6,311 nt of DNA from an uncultured Elusimicrobia bacterium (GCA_900321055.1 ONUQ01000147.1:1-6311), one strand, 5' to 3'. Shown: positions 1 to 6,276, numbered from the stretch's first letter. Notes: generated from the letters alone by a model not told the origin. A program made the numbers and translations.

Positions 1-123
1 TCTTACTGCATTGTGTTCTTCTATAATAGAAGTATATTGAACGGGCATATCCCAACCGCCAAATTCGGTAAATTTTGCACCAATTTCCTTATGTTTTGAA
101 TGCAAAAATGTTTCTTTTAACAT
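1..123 (-). CDS. gcvT: Aminomethyltransferase, glycine cleavage T protein (partial, N-terminus only)
   Basis: Only the first 41 codons are present; the gene continues past the left edge. GcvT transfers the methylene carbon of the aminomethyl group on lipoyl-GcvH to tetrahydrofolate and releases ammonia. The visible residues carry the family's N-terminal signature: a short lead ending in [12 protein letters not shown], then [21 protein letters not shown] at residues 21-41, which matches the conserved start of GcvT almost position for position. The ATG at 121-123 is preceded by AGAGG at 130-134 with a 6-nt spacer, which supports this start. The gene lies downstream of lpd on the same strand, and Lpd is the L protein of the same complex, but 345 bp separate them, so gcvT may have its own promoter. 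Identification is secure for the part seen; whether the rest is intact cannot be judged. Confidence 0.9.
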   Translation of the reverse strand, partial: MLKETFLHSKHKEIGAKFTEFGGWDMPVQYTSIIEEHNAVR

Positions 124-129
124 ATATAA

Positions 130-134
130 CCTCT
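130..134 (-). promoter_or_regulatory. Ribosome binding site of gcvT
   Basis: AGAGG on the minus strand lies 6 nt before the ATG of gcvT. It stands out in a spacer that is otherwise nearly all A and T, and it fixes the start of this partial gene. Confidence 0.65.
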
Positions 135-174
135 TTTTGTAAAAATTCTATAATACTAAAAACTTATAATTTTA

Positions 175-246
175 TTATTTTTTAAACATTTCATTAGCTT
201 CATTAACTGTACGGAAATAAAACTACTCATTTGGTAATACTAAATT
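175..246 (-). pseudogene. Possible C-terminal remnant of an unidentified protein
   Basis: Read on the minus strand, one frame gives NLVLPNE, then an in-frame TAG (223-225), then FYFRTVNEANEMFKK and a TAA (175-177). The segment after the stop has varied, protein-like composition with charged and polar residues, unlike the K/N/I/F-only translations usual for random AT-rich spacer, and its terminal KK-stop looks like a natural C-terminus. No start codon or ribosome binding site leads into it, and farther upstream the frame is broken by TAA and TGA. I do not recognise the parent protein. The reading as decayed coding sequence is an inference; a chance open stretch of 15 codons cannot be excluded. 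Confidence 0.3.
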
Positions 247-262
247 TTTTTATTTTTTTCAA
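234..262 (-). promoter_or_regulatory. Possible gcvT promoter (weak)
   Basis: On the minus strand TTGAAA (257-262) is followed after 17 nt by TATTAC (234-239). These match the sigma-70 -35 box at 5 of 6 positions and the -10 box at 4 of 6. It would give gcvT a leader of about 100 nt. In DNA this rich in A and T such pairs arise often by chance, so this is only a candidate. Its value is that gcvT is 345 bp from lpd and may need its own promoter. Confidence 0.22.
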
Positions 263-325
263 ATTTTATTTTTCTCTTGCATCTTACGATTTATATTTAG
301 ATTTCAAAAAAACAATAATTTATTA

Positions 326-460
326 TTACTTTGACTTTTCCTCAGTTATAATTGCCGACTCTGTCATTATCATTTCTGTAGTTACTAATCTTTTATTCTT
401 ATACTCTTATAATCTTCCGGTTCTCTGTCATTCGTCGTTATACAGTACTCCGTCAAGCAT
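326..460 (-). other. Purine-rich stretch after lpd, coding-like but broken by stops
   Basis: This segment lies just after the lpd stop and forms the right part of the 345-bp gap between lpd and gcvT. On the minus strand it is richer in G and in purines than the rest of the gap, a bias the real minus-strand genes here also show. One frame runs from ATG (458-460) through MLDGVLYNDE, a TGA, six codons, a TAA, then 26 sense codons including the run TTEMIMTESAIITEEKSK before TAA at 326-328. A second frame is open for 26 codons (CITTNDREPEDYKSIRIKD at its end). No ribosome binding site precedes the ATG and no known family is evident. It may be a frameshifted gene remnant or plain spacer; I cannot name a parent. 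Confidence 0.3.
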
Positions 461-468
461 CCGTTTTA

Positions 469-1755
469 TCAATTTTTTATAGTTTCTAAAATTATTTCTG
501 CAAGTCCCGGATGAAAAAACATATTTTTTGATAAATCTTGAACTTTCATATTTGCTTTTATCATAACGGAACAAATATTGATAAGTTCATCTGCATTTGC
601 ACCTAAAATCCATACACCCAAAATTTTTTGACTATCTTTATCTATAGCAATTTTTATCCAACCGGTTCTTTCCCCTTCTATTTGTGCTCTGGCATTTGAA
701 GAATACATTGATTTTTTATATACAATATTTTTATAATTGTCAAAATTTATATCTTTCACACTTGCCACCGGAGGAAAAGAAAATACAACCTTTGGTATAG
801 GATCAGTTGAAACTTTATTTTCCACAACATTAACAGCATCTTGTTCTGCAGTGTATGCCAAAAACCCTTTACCCGTAACATCACCTATAGCAAATATATT
901 ATCTATATTTGTTTTATATTCACTTGTTTGAACAAAATTTCTTTTATCTAAACTCAAATTGATGTTTTTCAAATTTAATTCTTGTACCGTAGATTTTCTT
1001 CCCGCAACAATCAAAACTTTTTCAAAATTATCTGCATCTTTTAATGTATTCTGACACGAAACTTCAACTTTTATACCTTGTCTTGCTAAAACTTTTGCAA
1101 GTTCTCCGGCAAGTTCACCGTCTTCGTTTGGTAACAGTTGCGGACATATTTCTCTTAAAGTAACCGTAGTTCCAAAACAGGAAAATATTGAACTTAATTC
1201 TATACCTATTGCTCCGCCACCGATAACAAGCATACTTTTAGGTATATCCGTTAAATTTAATGCATCTGTAGAACTAATAAATTTTTTATGGTCAAATTCT
1301 ATACCCGGAACAGATTTACAATCCGAACCTGTAGCAACAATAATTTTGTCGGCTGATATTTCTATATTTTCTGTTTCCGTATTAACTAAAAGTGTATTAT
1401 TACTTTTAAAACTTGCCACCCCTTTTAAGACATCAACTTTATTTAGTGTCAAAAGTCTTGCTATTCCTTTGGACAGATTTTCTACTAATCTGTTTTTTTT
1501 AGTAATTATATCATGAAAGTTTATCGGTTCAATATTTGCTTTGATTCCATACTCCAAAGATTTAGAAATTTTTTGTTTAGTTTTTGCTGCCTGCCATAAA
1601 AATTTTGTAGGAATACAACCGCAATTTAAGCAAGTTCCGCCTAAATTATTTTTTTCTATAACAACAACTTTTTTTTCTTGTTTAGCAAAATTTATTGCAC
1701 AATTATATCCTGCAGGTCCTGCACCTATAACTGCAACATCATACATTTTTTCCAT
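469..1755 (-). CDS. lpd: Dihydrolipoamide dehydrogenase (E3 / glycine cleavage L protein), short form
   Basis: FAD- and NAD-dependent flavoenzyme that reoxidises dihydrolipoyl groups on glycine cleavage H protein or 2-oxoacid dehydrogenase E2. Visible in order: FAD-binding GAGPAG (residues 11-16); the redox disulfide CX4C, C42 and C47 in GGTCLNCGCIPTK, with an unusual extra Cys45; NAD-binding GGGAIG (179-184) followed at the end of the next strand by an acidic residue (E202), consistent with NAD; the second FAD motif GDVTG (291-295); and the catalytic dyad His415-Glu420 in HPGLAE, where most relatives have HPT. At 428 aa it is about 30-45 residues shorter than usual, mainly because the NAD domain goes almost straight from IKVEVSCQN to EKVLIVAGR. 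The start at 1753-1755 has GGAA 8 nt upstream; Met4 is an alternative. It is divergent from uvrB and upstream of gcvT on the same strand, so glycine cleavage is the likely main role. All catalytic residues are present. Confidence 0.9.
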   Translation of the reverse strand: MEKMYDVAVIGAGPAGYNCAINFAKQEKKVVVIEKNNLGGTCLNCGCIPTKFLWQAAKTKQKISKSLEYGIKANIEPINFHDIITKKNRLVENLSKGIARLLTLNKVDVLKGVASFKSNNTLLVNTETENIEISADKIIVATGSDCKSVPGIEFDHKKFISSTDALNLTDIPKSMLVIGGGAIGIELSSIFSCFGTTVTLREICPQLLPNEDGELAGELAKVLARQGIKVEVSCQNTLKDADNFEKVLIVAGRKSTVQELNLKNINLSLDKRNFVQTSEYKTNIDNIFAIGDVTGKGFLAYTAEQDAVNVVENKVSTDPIPKVVFSFPPVASVKDINFDNYKNIVYKKSMYSSNARAQIEGERTGWIKIAIDKDSQKILGVWILGANADELINICSVMIKANMKVQDLSKNMFFHPGLAEIILETIKN

Positions 1756-1790
1756 AATATATTTTCCAAATTTTTCTCATATTCTACTAA

Positions 1791-1796
1791 ATTATA
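1791..1796 (-). promoter_or_regulatory. -10 element of a candidate lpd promoter
   Basis: A perfect TATAAT on the minus strand ends 35 nt before the lpd ATG, giving an expected leader of about 28 nt. The -35 box is not clear: the nearest good match, TTGAAA at 1818-1823, is 21 nt away, longer than the normal 16-18. It lies in the left arm of the inverted repeat described separately, so activity here may depend on a bound protein, or a poorer -35 may be used. Confidence 0.4.
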
Positions 1797-1816
1797 ATTA
1801 TTTTTTACAAAATATT

Positions 1817-1841
1817 TTTTCAATATACAAAATATTGAAAA
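1817..1841. repeat. Perfect inverted repeat between lpd and uvrB, candidate operator
   Basis: The arms TTTTCAATAT (1817-1826) and ATATTGAAAA (1832-1841) are exact reverse complements around a 5-nt centre, ACAAA; pairing stops abruptly outside the arms. The right arm contains the TTGAAA -35 box of the uvrB promoter and the left arm the only TTGAAA upstream of lpd, so a dimeric protein bound here could affect both genes. It has no T-tract after a GC-rich stem, so it is not a terminator. It does not match the GAAC-N4-GTTC or CTG-N10-CAG LexA boxes. A palindrome in AT-rich DNA can occur by chance. Confidence 0.4.
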
Positions 1842-1864
1842 TAAAATAATATTTATGTTAAAAT
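1835..1864 (+). promoter_or_regulatory. Candidate sigma-70 promoter of uvrB
   Basis: TTGAAA (1835-1840) is followed after an 18-nt spacer by TAAAAT (1859-1864), each one mismatch from consensus. A TG one base before the -10 box (1856-1857) makes it an extended -10 promoter. Transcription would begin near 1871, leaving a leader of about 28 nt before the uvrB ATG. The -35 box is inside the inverted repeat at 1817-1841. Confidence 0.5.
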
Positions 1865-1898
1865 TTCTTATCTGTATTTTTGTCTACAATATAAAAAA

Positions 1899-3953
1899 AT
1901 GAAAAATGAATTTAAATTAGTATCCAATTTTAGTCCTGCAGGAGAACAACCTCAAGCAATAGAGCAATTGTCAAAAAATGTTTTGGCAAACAAAAAATCA
2001 CAAGTGTTGCTCGGTGTTACCGGGTCAGGAAAAACTTTTGTTATAGCTAATGTTATACAAAAAGTTCAAAAGCCAACACTTATAATTTCGCCTAACAAAA
2101 TTCTTGCGGCACAACTGTACTCCGAGTTTAAATCTTTTTTCCCGCACAATGCCGTAGAATATTTTATTTCATACTATGATTATTATCAGCCGGAAGCATA
2201 TATTCCTCAAACAGACATATACATAGAAAAAGATTCTTCAATAAACGATCATATAGACAGATTAAGGCTTAAAGCTACAACATCCATACTTGAACGAAGA
2301 GATGTTATCGTTGTTGCTTCGGTTTCAAGTATTTATAATTTGGGAGCACCTGAAGATTATCAAAACATGTGTGTAAAAATTTATGTTGGTCAAAAAACTA
2401 CAAGAGATAAAATAATTGAACAGCTTATTGCAATACAATACGAAAGAAATGAAATAGATTTTTTGAGAGGAAAGTTTAGAGTAAAAGGCGACACATTGGA
2501 TATATTTCCCGCATACCTGGAAACTGCTATAAGAATAGATTTTTTTGGTGATGAAATAGATGTCATAAAAGAATTCAATGTTCTAACCGGTGAAATTTTA
2601 AATAAAAAAGAAAAAACATATATTTATCCTGCAAAACATTTTGTTACATCCGCAGACAAATTAAAAACATCCATAAAACTTATAGAAAACGAACTTGAAA
2701 ACAGAGTTACACATTTAAAAGCAGAAGGCAAATTATTGGAAGCTCAACGACTAATGCAAAGAACAAAATATGATATGGAAATGTTGCAGGAAACCGGTAT
2801 ATGTCATGGTGTAGAAAATTATTCAAGACATTTATCTTTAAGACCTGAAGGTTCAAGACCGACAACATTAATAGATTATTTTCTTTCCAATGAATTAACA
2901 AAAGATTTTATGTTGGTTATAGACGAATCTCACATATCCTTACCGCAAATAAGAGGAATGTACGAGGGAGACCGAAGCAGAAAACAAACATTGGTAGACT
3001 TTGGTTTCAGATTACCGTCTGCACTTGATAACAGACCTTTAAAATTTAATGAATTTGAAGAGATAATAAATCAATCCATAATGGTTTCGGCAACTCCCGG
3101 AAAATATGAATTAGAAAAATCAAAAAAGAATATTGTAGAACTTGTTATCAGACCGACAGGACTTGTTGATCCTGAAGTTATTATAAGACCGATAGACCAT
3201 CAAATTGAAGATATGATTGGAGAAATAAAAAAGGTTATATCAAAAAAGCAAAGAGTATTAATAACAACATTAACAAAAAGAATGTCTGAAGATTTAACGG
3301 CTTACTTAAAAGAAAAAGGGTTTAATGTTGAGTATATGCATTCAAGCATAGAATCACTTAAAAGAATAGAAATAATAAGAGATTTAAGATTAGGAAAATT
3401 TGATATTTTGGTGGGTATAAATTTGTTAAGAGAAGGTCTTGACTTACCGGAAGTCGCACTTGTTGTAATTCTTGATGCAGATAAAGAAGGTTTTTTAAGA
3501 TCCGAACAAACTTTAATACAAACTTGCGGTAGAGCTGCAAGAAATGTTGATGGAAAAGTAATTTTTTATGCGGATAAAATTACAGGTTCTATGGATAGAG
3601 CTATTAAAGAAATGGTTCGTAGAAGACAAAAACAACTGGAATACAACAAAAAAAATAAAATAACCCCTAAAACTATTATTAAAGCCGTTAGTGAGCTTGA
3701 AGAGTTTCAATTTAAAGCAAAAGAAACTTCGCAACAAATATTAGTTAATCAACTAAATGAAGAATATGTATCTTCAAAAAATATTAATCAAATTATAAAA
3801 TCGTTGGAGCAACAAATGAAAGAAGCTGCAGATAACTTAGATTTTGAAACAGCCGTAATTTTTAGGGATAAATTAAAAGAACTTAAAAGTATGAGTGTAC
3901 AAAAATCAAACAAAAAAATATCAATCCAATCAAAAAGAAAGATAAAAAAATAA
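1899..3953 (+). CDS. uvrB: Excinuclease ABC subunit B (UvrB), complete
   Basis: Damage-verification subunit of nucleotide excision repair: loaded by UvrA, it probes the strand and recruits UvrC for incision. The 684-aa product is close to the family length (E. coli 673). Seen in order: N-terminal [20 protein letters not shown]; Walker A GVTGSGKT (39-46); the beta-hairpin region [16 protein letters not shown] (91-106) that clamps [15 protein letters not shown] (132-143); Walker B DESH (342-345); SATPGKYE (397-404); helicase motifs V and [18 protein letters not shown] (504-519) and QTCGRAARN (541-549), with Cys543 where Ile is usual; and a C-terminal UVR domain, [30 protein letters not shown] (634-663), that contacts UvrC. 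A lysine-rich tail of about 20 residues follows. The ATG at 1899 gives the family's N-terminus, but I see no Shine-Dalgarno before it. The gene is divergent from lpd and convergent with rnhB. Confidence 0.97.
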   Translation: MKNEFKLVSNFSPAGEQPQAIEQLSKNVLANKKSQVLLGVTGSGKTFVIANVIQKVQKPTLIISPNKILAAQLYSEFKSFFPHNAVEYFISYYDYYQPEAYIPQTDIYIEKDSSINDHIDRLRLKATTSILERRDVIVVASVSSIYNLGAPEDYQNMCVKIYVGQKTTRDKIIEQLIAIQYERNEIDFLRGKFRVKGDTLDIFPAYLETAIRIDFFGDEIDVIKEFNVLTGEILNKKEKTYIYPAKHFVTSADKLKTSIKLIENELENRVTHLKAEGKLLEAQRLMQRTKYDMEMLQETGICHGVENYSRHLSLRPEGSRPTTLIDYFLSNELTKDFMLVIDESHISLPQIRGMYEGDRSRKQTLVDFGFRLPSALDNRPLKFNEFEEIINQSIMVSATPGKYELEKSKKNIVELVIRPTGLVDPEVIIRPIDHQIEDMIGEIKKVISKKQRVLITTLTKRMSEDLTAYLKEKGFNVEYMHSSIESLKRIEIIRDLRLGKFDILVGINLLREGLDLPEVALVVILDADKEGFLRSEQTLIQTCGRAARNVDGKVIFYADKITGSMDRAIKEMVRRRQKQLEYNKKNKITPKTIIKAVSELEEFQFKAKETSQQILVNQLNEEYVSSKNINQIIKSLEQQMKEAADNLDFETAVIFRDKLKELKSMSVQKSNKKISIQSKRKIKK

Positions 3954-3966
3954 AAACAACGAATAT

Positions 3967-4584
3967 TTACAAAAGCTCTATTTGTTTTGAGTTTAGAGGA
4001 GCAAAACTCATTCTGTGTATCGGGCAATGACCAAATTTTTTTATTGCTTCAAGGTGAGCTTTTGTTCCGTATCCTTTATGTTTTTGAAAATCATATTGCG
4101 GATACAGCTCTGCATATTCATACATAATATTATCTCTTGTAACTTTTGCAAGAATAGAAGCACAAGCTATACATGCACTTTTAGCATCACCTGAAACTAT
4201 TGGTTGCTGATTAGTTTTTATATTAGGAATTATATGGTTACCGTCAACTAAAATCAAATTAGGTGTTTCGGACAACTGTTCTATAGCTTTTCTCATTGCA
4301 AGAAAAGTTGCTTGTAGAATATTTATATCATCTATTGTTTTACTATCAACAATACCTATTCCGTAAGAAAAAGCTTTCTGCTTTATTTCTTCAAACAAAA
4401 TATTTCTTTTCTTTTCTGTTAATTTTTTTGAATCATTAACACCGTCAATGATTATATCTTGTGGAAGGATTACCGCCACTGCTACTACCGGACCTGCCAA
4501 AGGACCCCGCCCTGCCTCATCAACACCGGAGACAAAACCGAGTCCTTTATTATAAAATTCTTTATCAAAATCAAAAAGGGAAAT
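3967..4584 (-). CDS. rnhB: Ribonuclease HII, apparently with an AUU start codon
   Basis: Cleaves the RNA strand of RNA-DNA hybrids and removes single ribonucleotides from DNA. With the start proposed here it has 205 aa (E. coli 198). Metal-binding carboxylates are visible: Asp22-Glu23 in GVDEAGRGPLAGPVV, Asp114 in LVDGN and Asp133 in SGDAKS; also NDSKKLTEKKR, ASILAKVTRD and HKGYGTKAH. The frame has no ATG, GTG or TTG between the rplS stop and the DEAGRG motif; the first TTG (4498-4500) falls after Asp22-Glu23 and would give a dead enzyme. ATT at 4582-4584 has AAAGGA 7 nt upstream and yields (M)SLFDFDKEFYNKGLGFVSGVDEAGRG, a normal RNase HII N-terminus. ATA at 4597-4599 is possible but lacks a Shine-Dalgarno. 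It is last in the khpA-rimM-trmD-rplS-rnhB cluster and in the same frame as rplS. The function is certain; the exact start is inferred. Confidence 0.92.
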   Translation of the reverse strand: MSLFDFDKEFYNKGLGFVSGVDEAGRGPLAGPVVAVAVILPQDIIIDGVNDSKKLTEKKRNILFEEIKQKAFSYGIGIVDSKTIDDINILQATFLAMRKAIEQLSETPNLILVDGNHIIPNIKTNQQPIVSGDAKSACIACASILAKVTRDNIMYEYAELYPQYDFQKHKGYGTKAHLEAIKKFGHCPIHRMSFAPLNSKQIELL

Positions 4585-4591
4585 TTTATTA

Positions 4592-4597
4592 TCCTTT
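4592..4597 (-). promoter_or_regulatory. Shine-Dalgarno of rnhB that points to the AUU start
   Basis: AAAGGA on the minus strand lies in the 21-nt gap after the rplS stop, 7 nt before ATT (4582-4584). There is no other start-like codon at that distance. This site is the main reason for placing the rnhB start at AUU rather than at the downstream TTG. Confidence 0.6.
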
Positions 4598-4605
4598 ATA
4601 GTTCT

Positions 4606-4980
4606 TTATTCAGCTACAGTTTCTGCTTCAGCTTGTTTTCTTTGAACTTCAGCAATTCTTGCTGCCTTACCGGATAAATTTCTCAAATAGTAAAGTTTTG
4701 ATTTTCTTACTTTACCTTGTCTCATAACTTGTATCTTTTCAATTCTTGGTGAATGTATAGGGAATATTCTTTCTACTCCAACACCAAAAGAAGTTTTCCT
4801 TACAGTAAATGTTTCCGTAAGACCTGTTCCTCTTCTTTGTATTACTACACCTTCAAAAGCCTGAATTCTTTCATTTCCGCCTTCAACAACTTTGAAGAAA
4901 ACTTTTACCGTATCTCCGGATTTAAATTGAACTTTAACATCTTTCTTTTGTGTTGCTTCTATTTGCTCTATAAGAGACAT
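4606..4980 (-). CDS. rplS: 50S ribosomal protein L19
   Basis: Large-subunit ribosomal protein located near the 30S-50S interface. The 124-aa product shows the whole family pattern: short N-terminal helix [71 protein letters not shown], which holds the QAFEG core and the GVGVER-FP-HSP signature; then [30 protein letters not shown] with the basic KVRR/KLYYLR-like block. It is about 8 residues longer than E. coli L19 because of an acidic, alanine-rich tail (AEAETVAE). An unusually strong Shine-Dalgarno precedes the ATG, as expected for a highly expressed ribosomal protein. It sits 21 nt after trmD and 21 nt before rnhB, the classic gene order. Confidence 0.97.
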   Translation of the reverse strand: MSLIEQIEATQKKDVKVQFKSGDTVKVFFKVVEGGNERIQAFEGVVIQRRGTGLTETFTVRKTSFGVGVERIFPIHSPRIEKIQVMRQGKVRKSKLYYLRNLSGKAARIAEVQRKQAEAETVAE

Positions 4981-4987
4981 TTTACCA

Positions 4988-4994
4988 CTCCTTT
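4988..4994 (-). promoter_or_regulatory. Strong ribosome binding site of rplS
   Basis: AAAGGAG with a 7-nt spacer to the ATG is the best Shine-Dalgarno in the window. The rimM-like gene and trmD just upstream have weak sites, so L19 can be made in excess over these low-abundance factors from one mRNA. Confidence 0.75.
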
Positions 4995-5001
4995 AACTTT
5001 A

Positions 5002-5709
5002 TTATTTTCTTAACTTTAACAAATCAGGTCTTCTATTTTTTGTTCTCTCATAAGACTGCTGTTTTCGCCATTTTTCTATTTCCGAATGATTACCGGACAA
5101 CAAAACTTCCGGAACATTCATATTTTTAAATTTAGCAGGTCTTGTATATTGAGGATAATCTAACATTCCATCATAAAAAGAATCTTGCTCTACGGATGCT
5201 TTATCTTGAACTACCCCAGGCAACATTCTGGCAACACAATCAATTAAAACCATCGCCGGAATCTCCCCGCCGGTCAAGACATAATCTCCTATAGAAATTT
5301 CCTCATCAACCCAATTCATAACTCGTTCATCTACTCCCTCATAATGACCGCACAACAAAACCAAATGCTCATATTTTGAAAGAGTTTTTACCTTTTGTGT
5401 ATTTAATAGATTTCCCTGAGGACTCATATAAATAACATAAGGTTTTTTATAAGGATTTTTATACAAATGATTTTTCTTTCTTACACCTACACTTTTCAAT
5501 GACAAATATATCGGTTCTACCTGCATTAACATCCCCGGTCCGCCACCGAAAGGTCTATCATCTACTTTATTATGTTTATCCTTTGTAAAAGATCTTATAT
5601 CTACACAATTTATATCTAAAATATTTCTTTTTCTTGCCTTAGATATTAAACTACAGGTCATAGGACCGTTAAACATATCCGGAAATATCGTTAATATATC
5701 AATCTTCAT
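5002..5709 (-). CDS. trmD: tRNA (guanine-N1)-methyltransferase TrmD
   Basis: SPOUT-class enzyme that methylates G37 of tRNAs with G36, using S-adenosylmethionine, and so prevents +1 frameshifting. The 235-aa protein is slightly shorter than E. coli TrmD (255). Visible: N-terminal MKIDILTIFPDMF; DDRPFGGGPGM (50-60); the trefoil-knot SAM site built from MSPQG (95-99), LLCGHYEGVDERV (118-130) and IGDYVLTGGE (140-149); then Arg161 in RMLPGV and Asp176 in EQDSF, which align with the catalytic pair R154 and D169 of the E. coli enzyme; YPQYTRP (185-191), VPEVLLSGNH (199-208), W214 and RRPDLL at the end. Its ATG lies inside the rimM-like gene, overlapping by 11 nt with no clear Shine-Dalgarno, so translation is probably coupled. 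All key residues are intact. Confidence 0.97.
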   Translation of the reverse strand: MKIDILTIFPDMFNGPMTCSLISKARKRNILDINCVDIRSFTKDKHNKVDDRPFGGGPGMLMQVEPIYLSLKSVGVRKKNHLYKNPYKKPYVIYMSPQGNLLNTQKVKTLSKYEHLVLLCGHYEGVDERVMNWVDEEISIGDYVLTGGEIPAMVLIDCVARMLPGVVQDKASVEQDSFYDGMLDYPQYTRPAKFKNMNVPEVLLSGNHSEIEKWRKQQSYERTKNRRPDLLKLRK

Positions 5710-6028
5710 AAACTATAAGTCCGGAAAATTCATCTGTAACGACAGCATCTTCTAACTTAACCTTTGTTCCGTAAGTATCACTATACCCTTCAGGTAAAGA
5801 TACAAATATTCTTTTTCCTGACAGATCTACTTTGGTAACTATGCTTTTTAAAGCAGGAATTAAAAGCTCTTCGCTCTTAGACTTTATAGTCCACACATCA
5901 TTATTTCCCGTAGAAAAGACATCTGCTAACAAACCTAACTCTGCTCCGTCTTGATCAAATACTTCAAAACCTAAAATGTCTGCTACTTTCCATACGGACT
6001 TTTTAAAACTTTTTGTAGCACTTCCCAT
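5699..6028 (-). CDS. rimM: RimM-like PRC-barrel protein lacking the N-terminal RimM domain
   Basis: RimM is a 16S/30S maturation factor that binds S19 through its C-terminal PRC barrel; normal proteins have about 165-180 aa in two domains. This product has only 109. Residues 13-75 follow the PRC-barrel half of RimM: WKVADILGFEVFDQDGAELGLLADVFSTGNNDVWTIKSKSEELLIPALKSIVTKVDLSGKRIFVSLPEGY, with the G-NDV, LLIP and PEGY landmarks. Only about 12 residues (MGSATKSFKKSV) stand before it, so the beta-barrel N-terminal domain is missing. It is not hidden upstream: a TAA in this frame at 6062-6064 lies within khpA, which is intact. About 30 residues after PEGY form an extra tail of unknown role. Position between khpA and trmD supports rimM orthology. 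The Shine-Dalgarno is weak (GAG about 8-10 nt upstream). Whether it still matures 30S subunits is unknown. Confidence 0.8.
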   Translation of the reverse strand: MGSATKSFKKSVWKVADILGFEVFDQDGAELGLLADVFSTGNNDVWTIKSKSEELLIPALKSIVTKVDLSGKRIFVSLPEGYSDTYGTKVKLEDAVVTDEFSGLIVYED

Positions 6029-6033
6029 TTTTA

Positions 6034-6264
6034 CTACTCTACAATTTCTAATGTTGTTCTCTTATCAAGTTTTGCTGATGCAGAATTTAAAATTATTCTT
6101 ATAGCTTTTATTATTCTTCCTTCTTTACCAATAATTTTACCTCTGTCACCTACTGCAACCTTGAGTTCCAAAATTGTAGATTTTTCACCTACAACTTCAT
6201 TTACTTCTACTTGATCCGGATTATCTACTAAAGCTTTTGTTATATAAAGAATTAAATCTTTCAT
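6034..6264 (-). CDS. khpA: KH-domain RNA-binding protein KhpA
   Basis: Small single-KH-domain RNA-binding protein of the KhpA/YlqC family, which in Firmicutes pairs with KhpB (Jag/EloR) and affects cell elongation and RNA metabolism. The 76-aa length is typical. After an N-terminal helix (MKDLILYITKALVDNPDQVEV) come two strands and the nucleic-acid-binding loop VGDRGKIIGKEGRIIKAIR, with the GXXG motif GKEG at residues 46-49, followed by the helix and last strand (TTLEIVE). The start has GGAGAGG 5 nt upstream. It lies 5 nt before the rimM-like gene; in many bacteria rpsP precedes khpA, so rpsP is expected just beyond the right edge. The partner khpB is not in this window. Confidence 0.93.
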   Translation of the reverse strand: MKDLILYITKALVDNPDQVEVNEVVGEKSTILELKVAVGDRGKIIGKEGRIIKAIRIILNSASAKLDKRTTLEIVE

Positions 6265-6269
6265 TTTTT

Positions 6270-6276
6270 CCTCTCC
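6270..6276 (-). promoter_or_regulatory. Ribosome binding site of khpA
   Basis: GGAGAGG lies 5 nt before the khpA ATG. The remaining bases to the right edge (6277-6311) are almost pure A and T with several stops in each minus-strand frame, so no part of an upstream gene can be claimed. Confidence 0.65.

Noticed and set aside
124..468. Glycine riboswitch in front of gcvT
   Set aside because: The leader on the minus strand is nearly all A/T and lacks the GC-rich paired stems and conserved GG-containing core expected of a glycine aptamer.
231..482. Plus-strand open frame of 83 codons in the lpd-gcvT spacer
   Set aside because: Its translation is almost only F, Y, I, L, S and V, there is no ribosome binding site, and it overlaps the lpd end. 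It is best explained as the complement of AT-rich, purine-biased minus-strand sequence.
737..1849. Plus-strand open frames inside lpd (737-931, 1541-1849)
   Set aside because: They are antisense shadows of the well-conserved lpd frame.
3988..4010. Inverted repeat TGAGTTT / AAACTCA with a 9-nt loop near the rnhB 3' end, as a uvrB or rnhB terminator
   Set aside because: It lies inside rnhB coding sequence, is short and AT-rich, and has no T-tract on either strand.
3358..4027. Minus-strand open frames within uvrB and over its 3' end (3358-3540, 3513-3737, 3788-4027)
   Set aside because: They are complements of a conserved, complete uvrB and the rnhB end, show low-complexity F/L/S-rich translations and lack ribosome binding sites.
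3967..4500. RNase HII starting at TTG (4498-4500)
   Set aside because: This start removes the conserved DEAGRG motif, including the two catalytic acidic residues, although that motif is intact in the same frame upstream.
4459..5013. Plus-strand open frames over rnhB, rplS and the trmD end (4459-4677, 4753-5013)
   Set aside because: They are antisense to conserved ribosomal-cluster genes and show no family signature.
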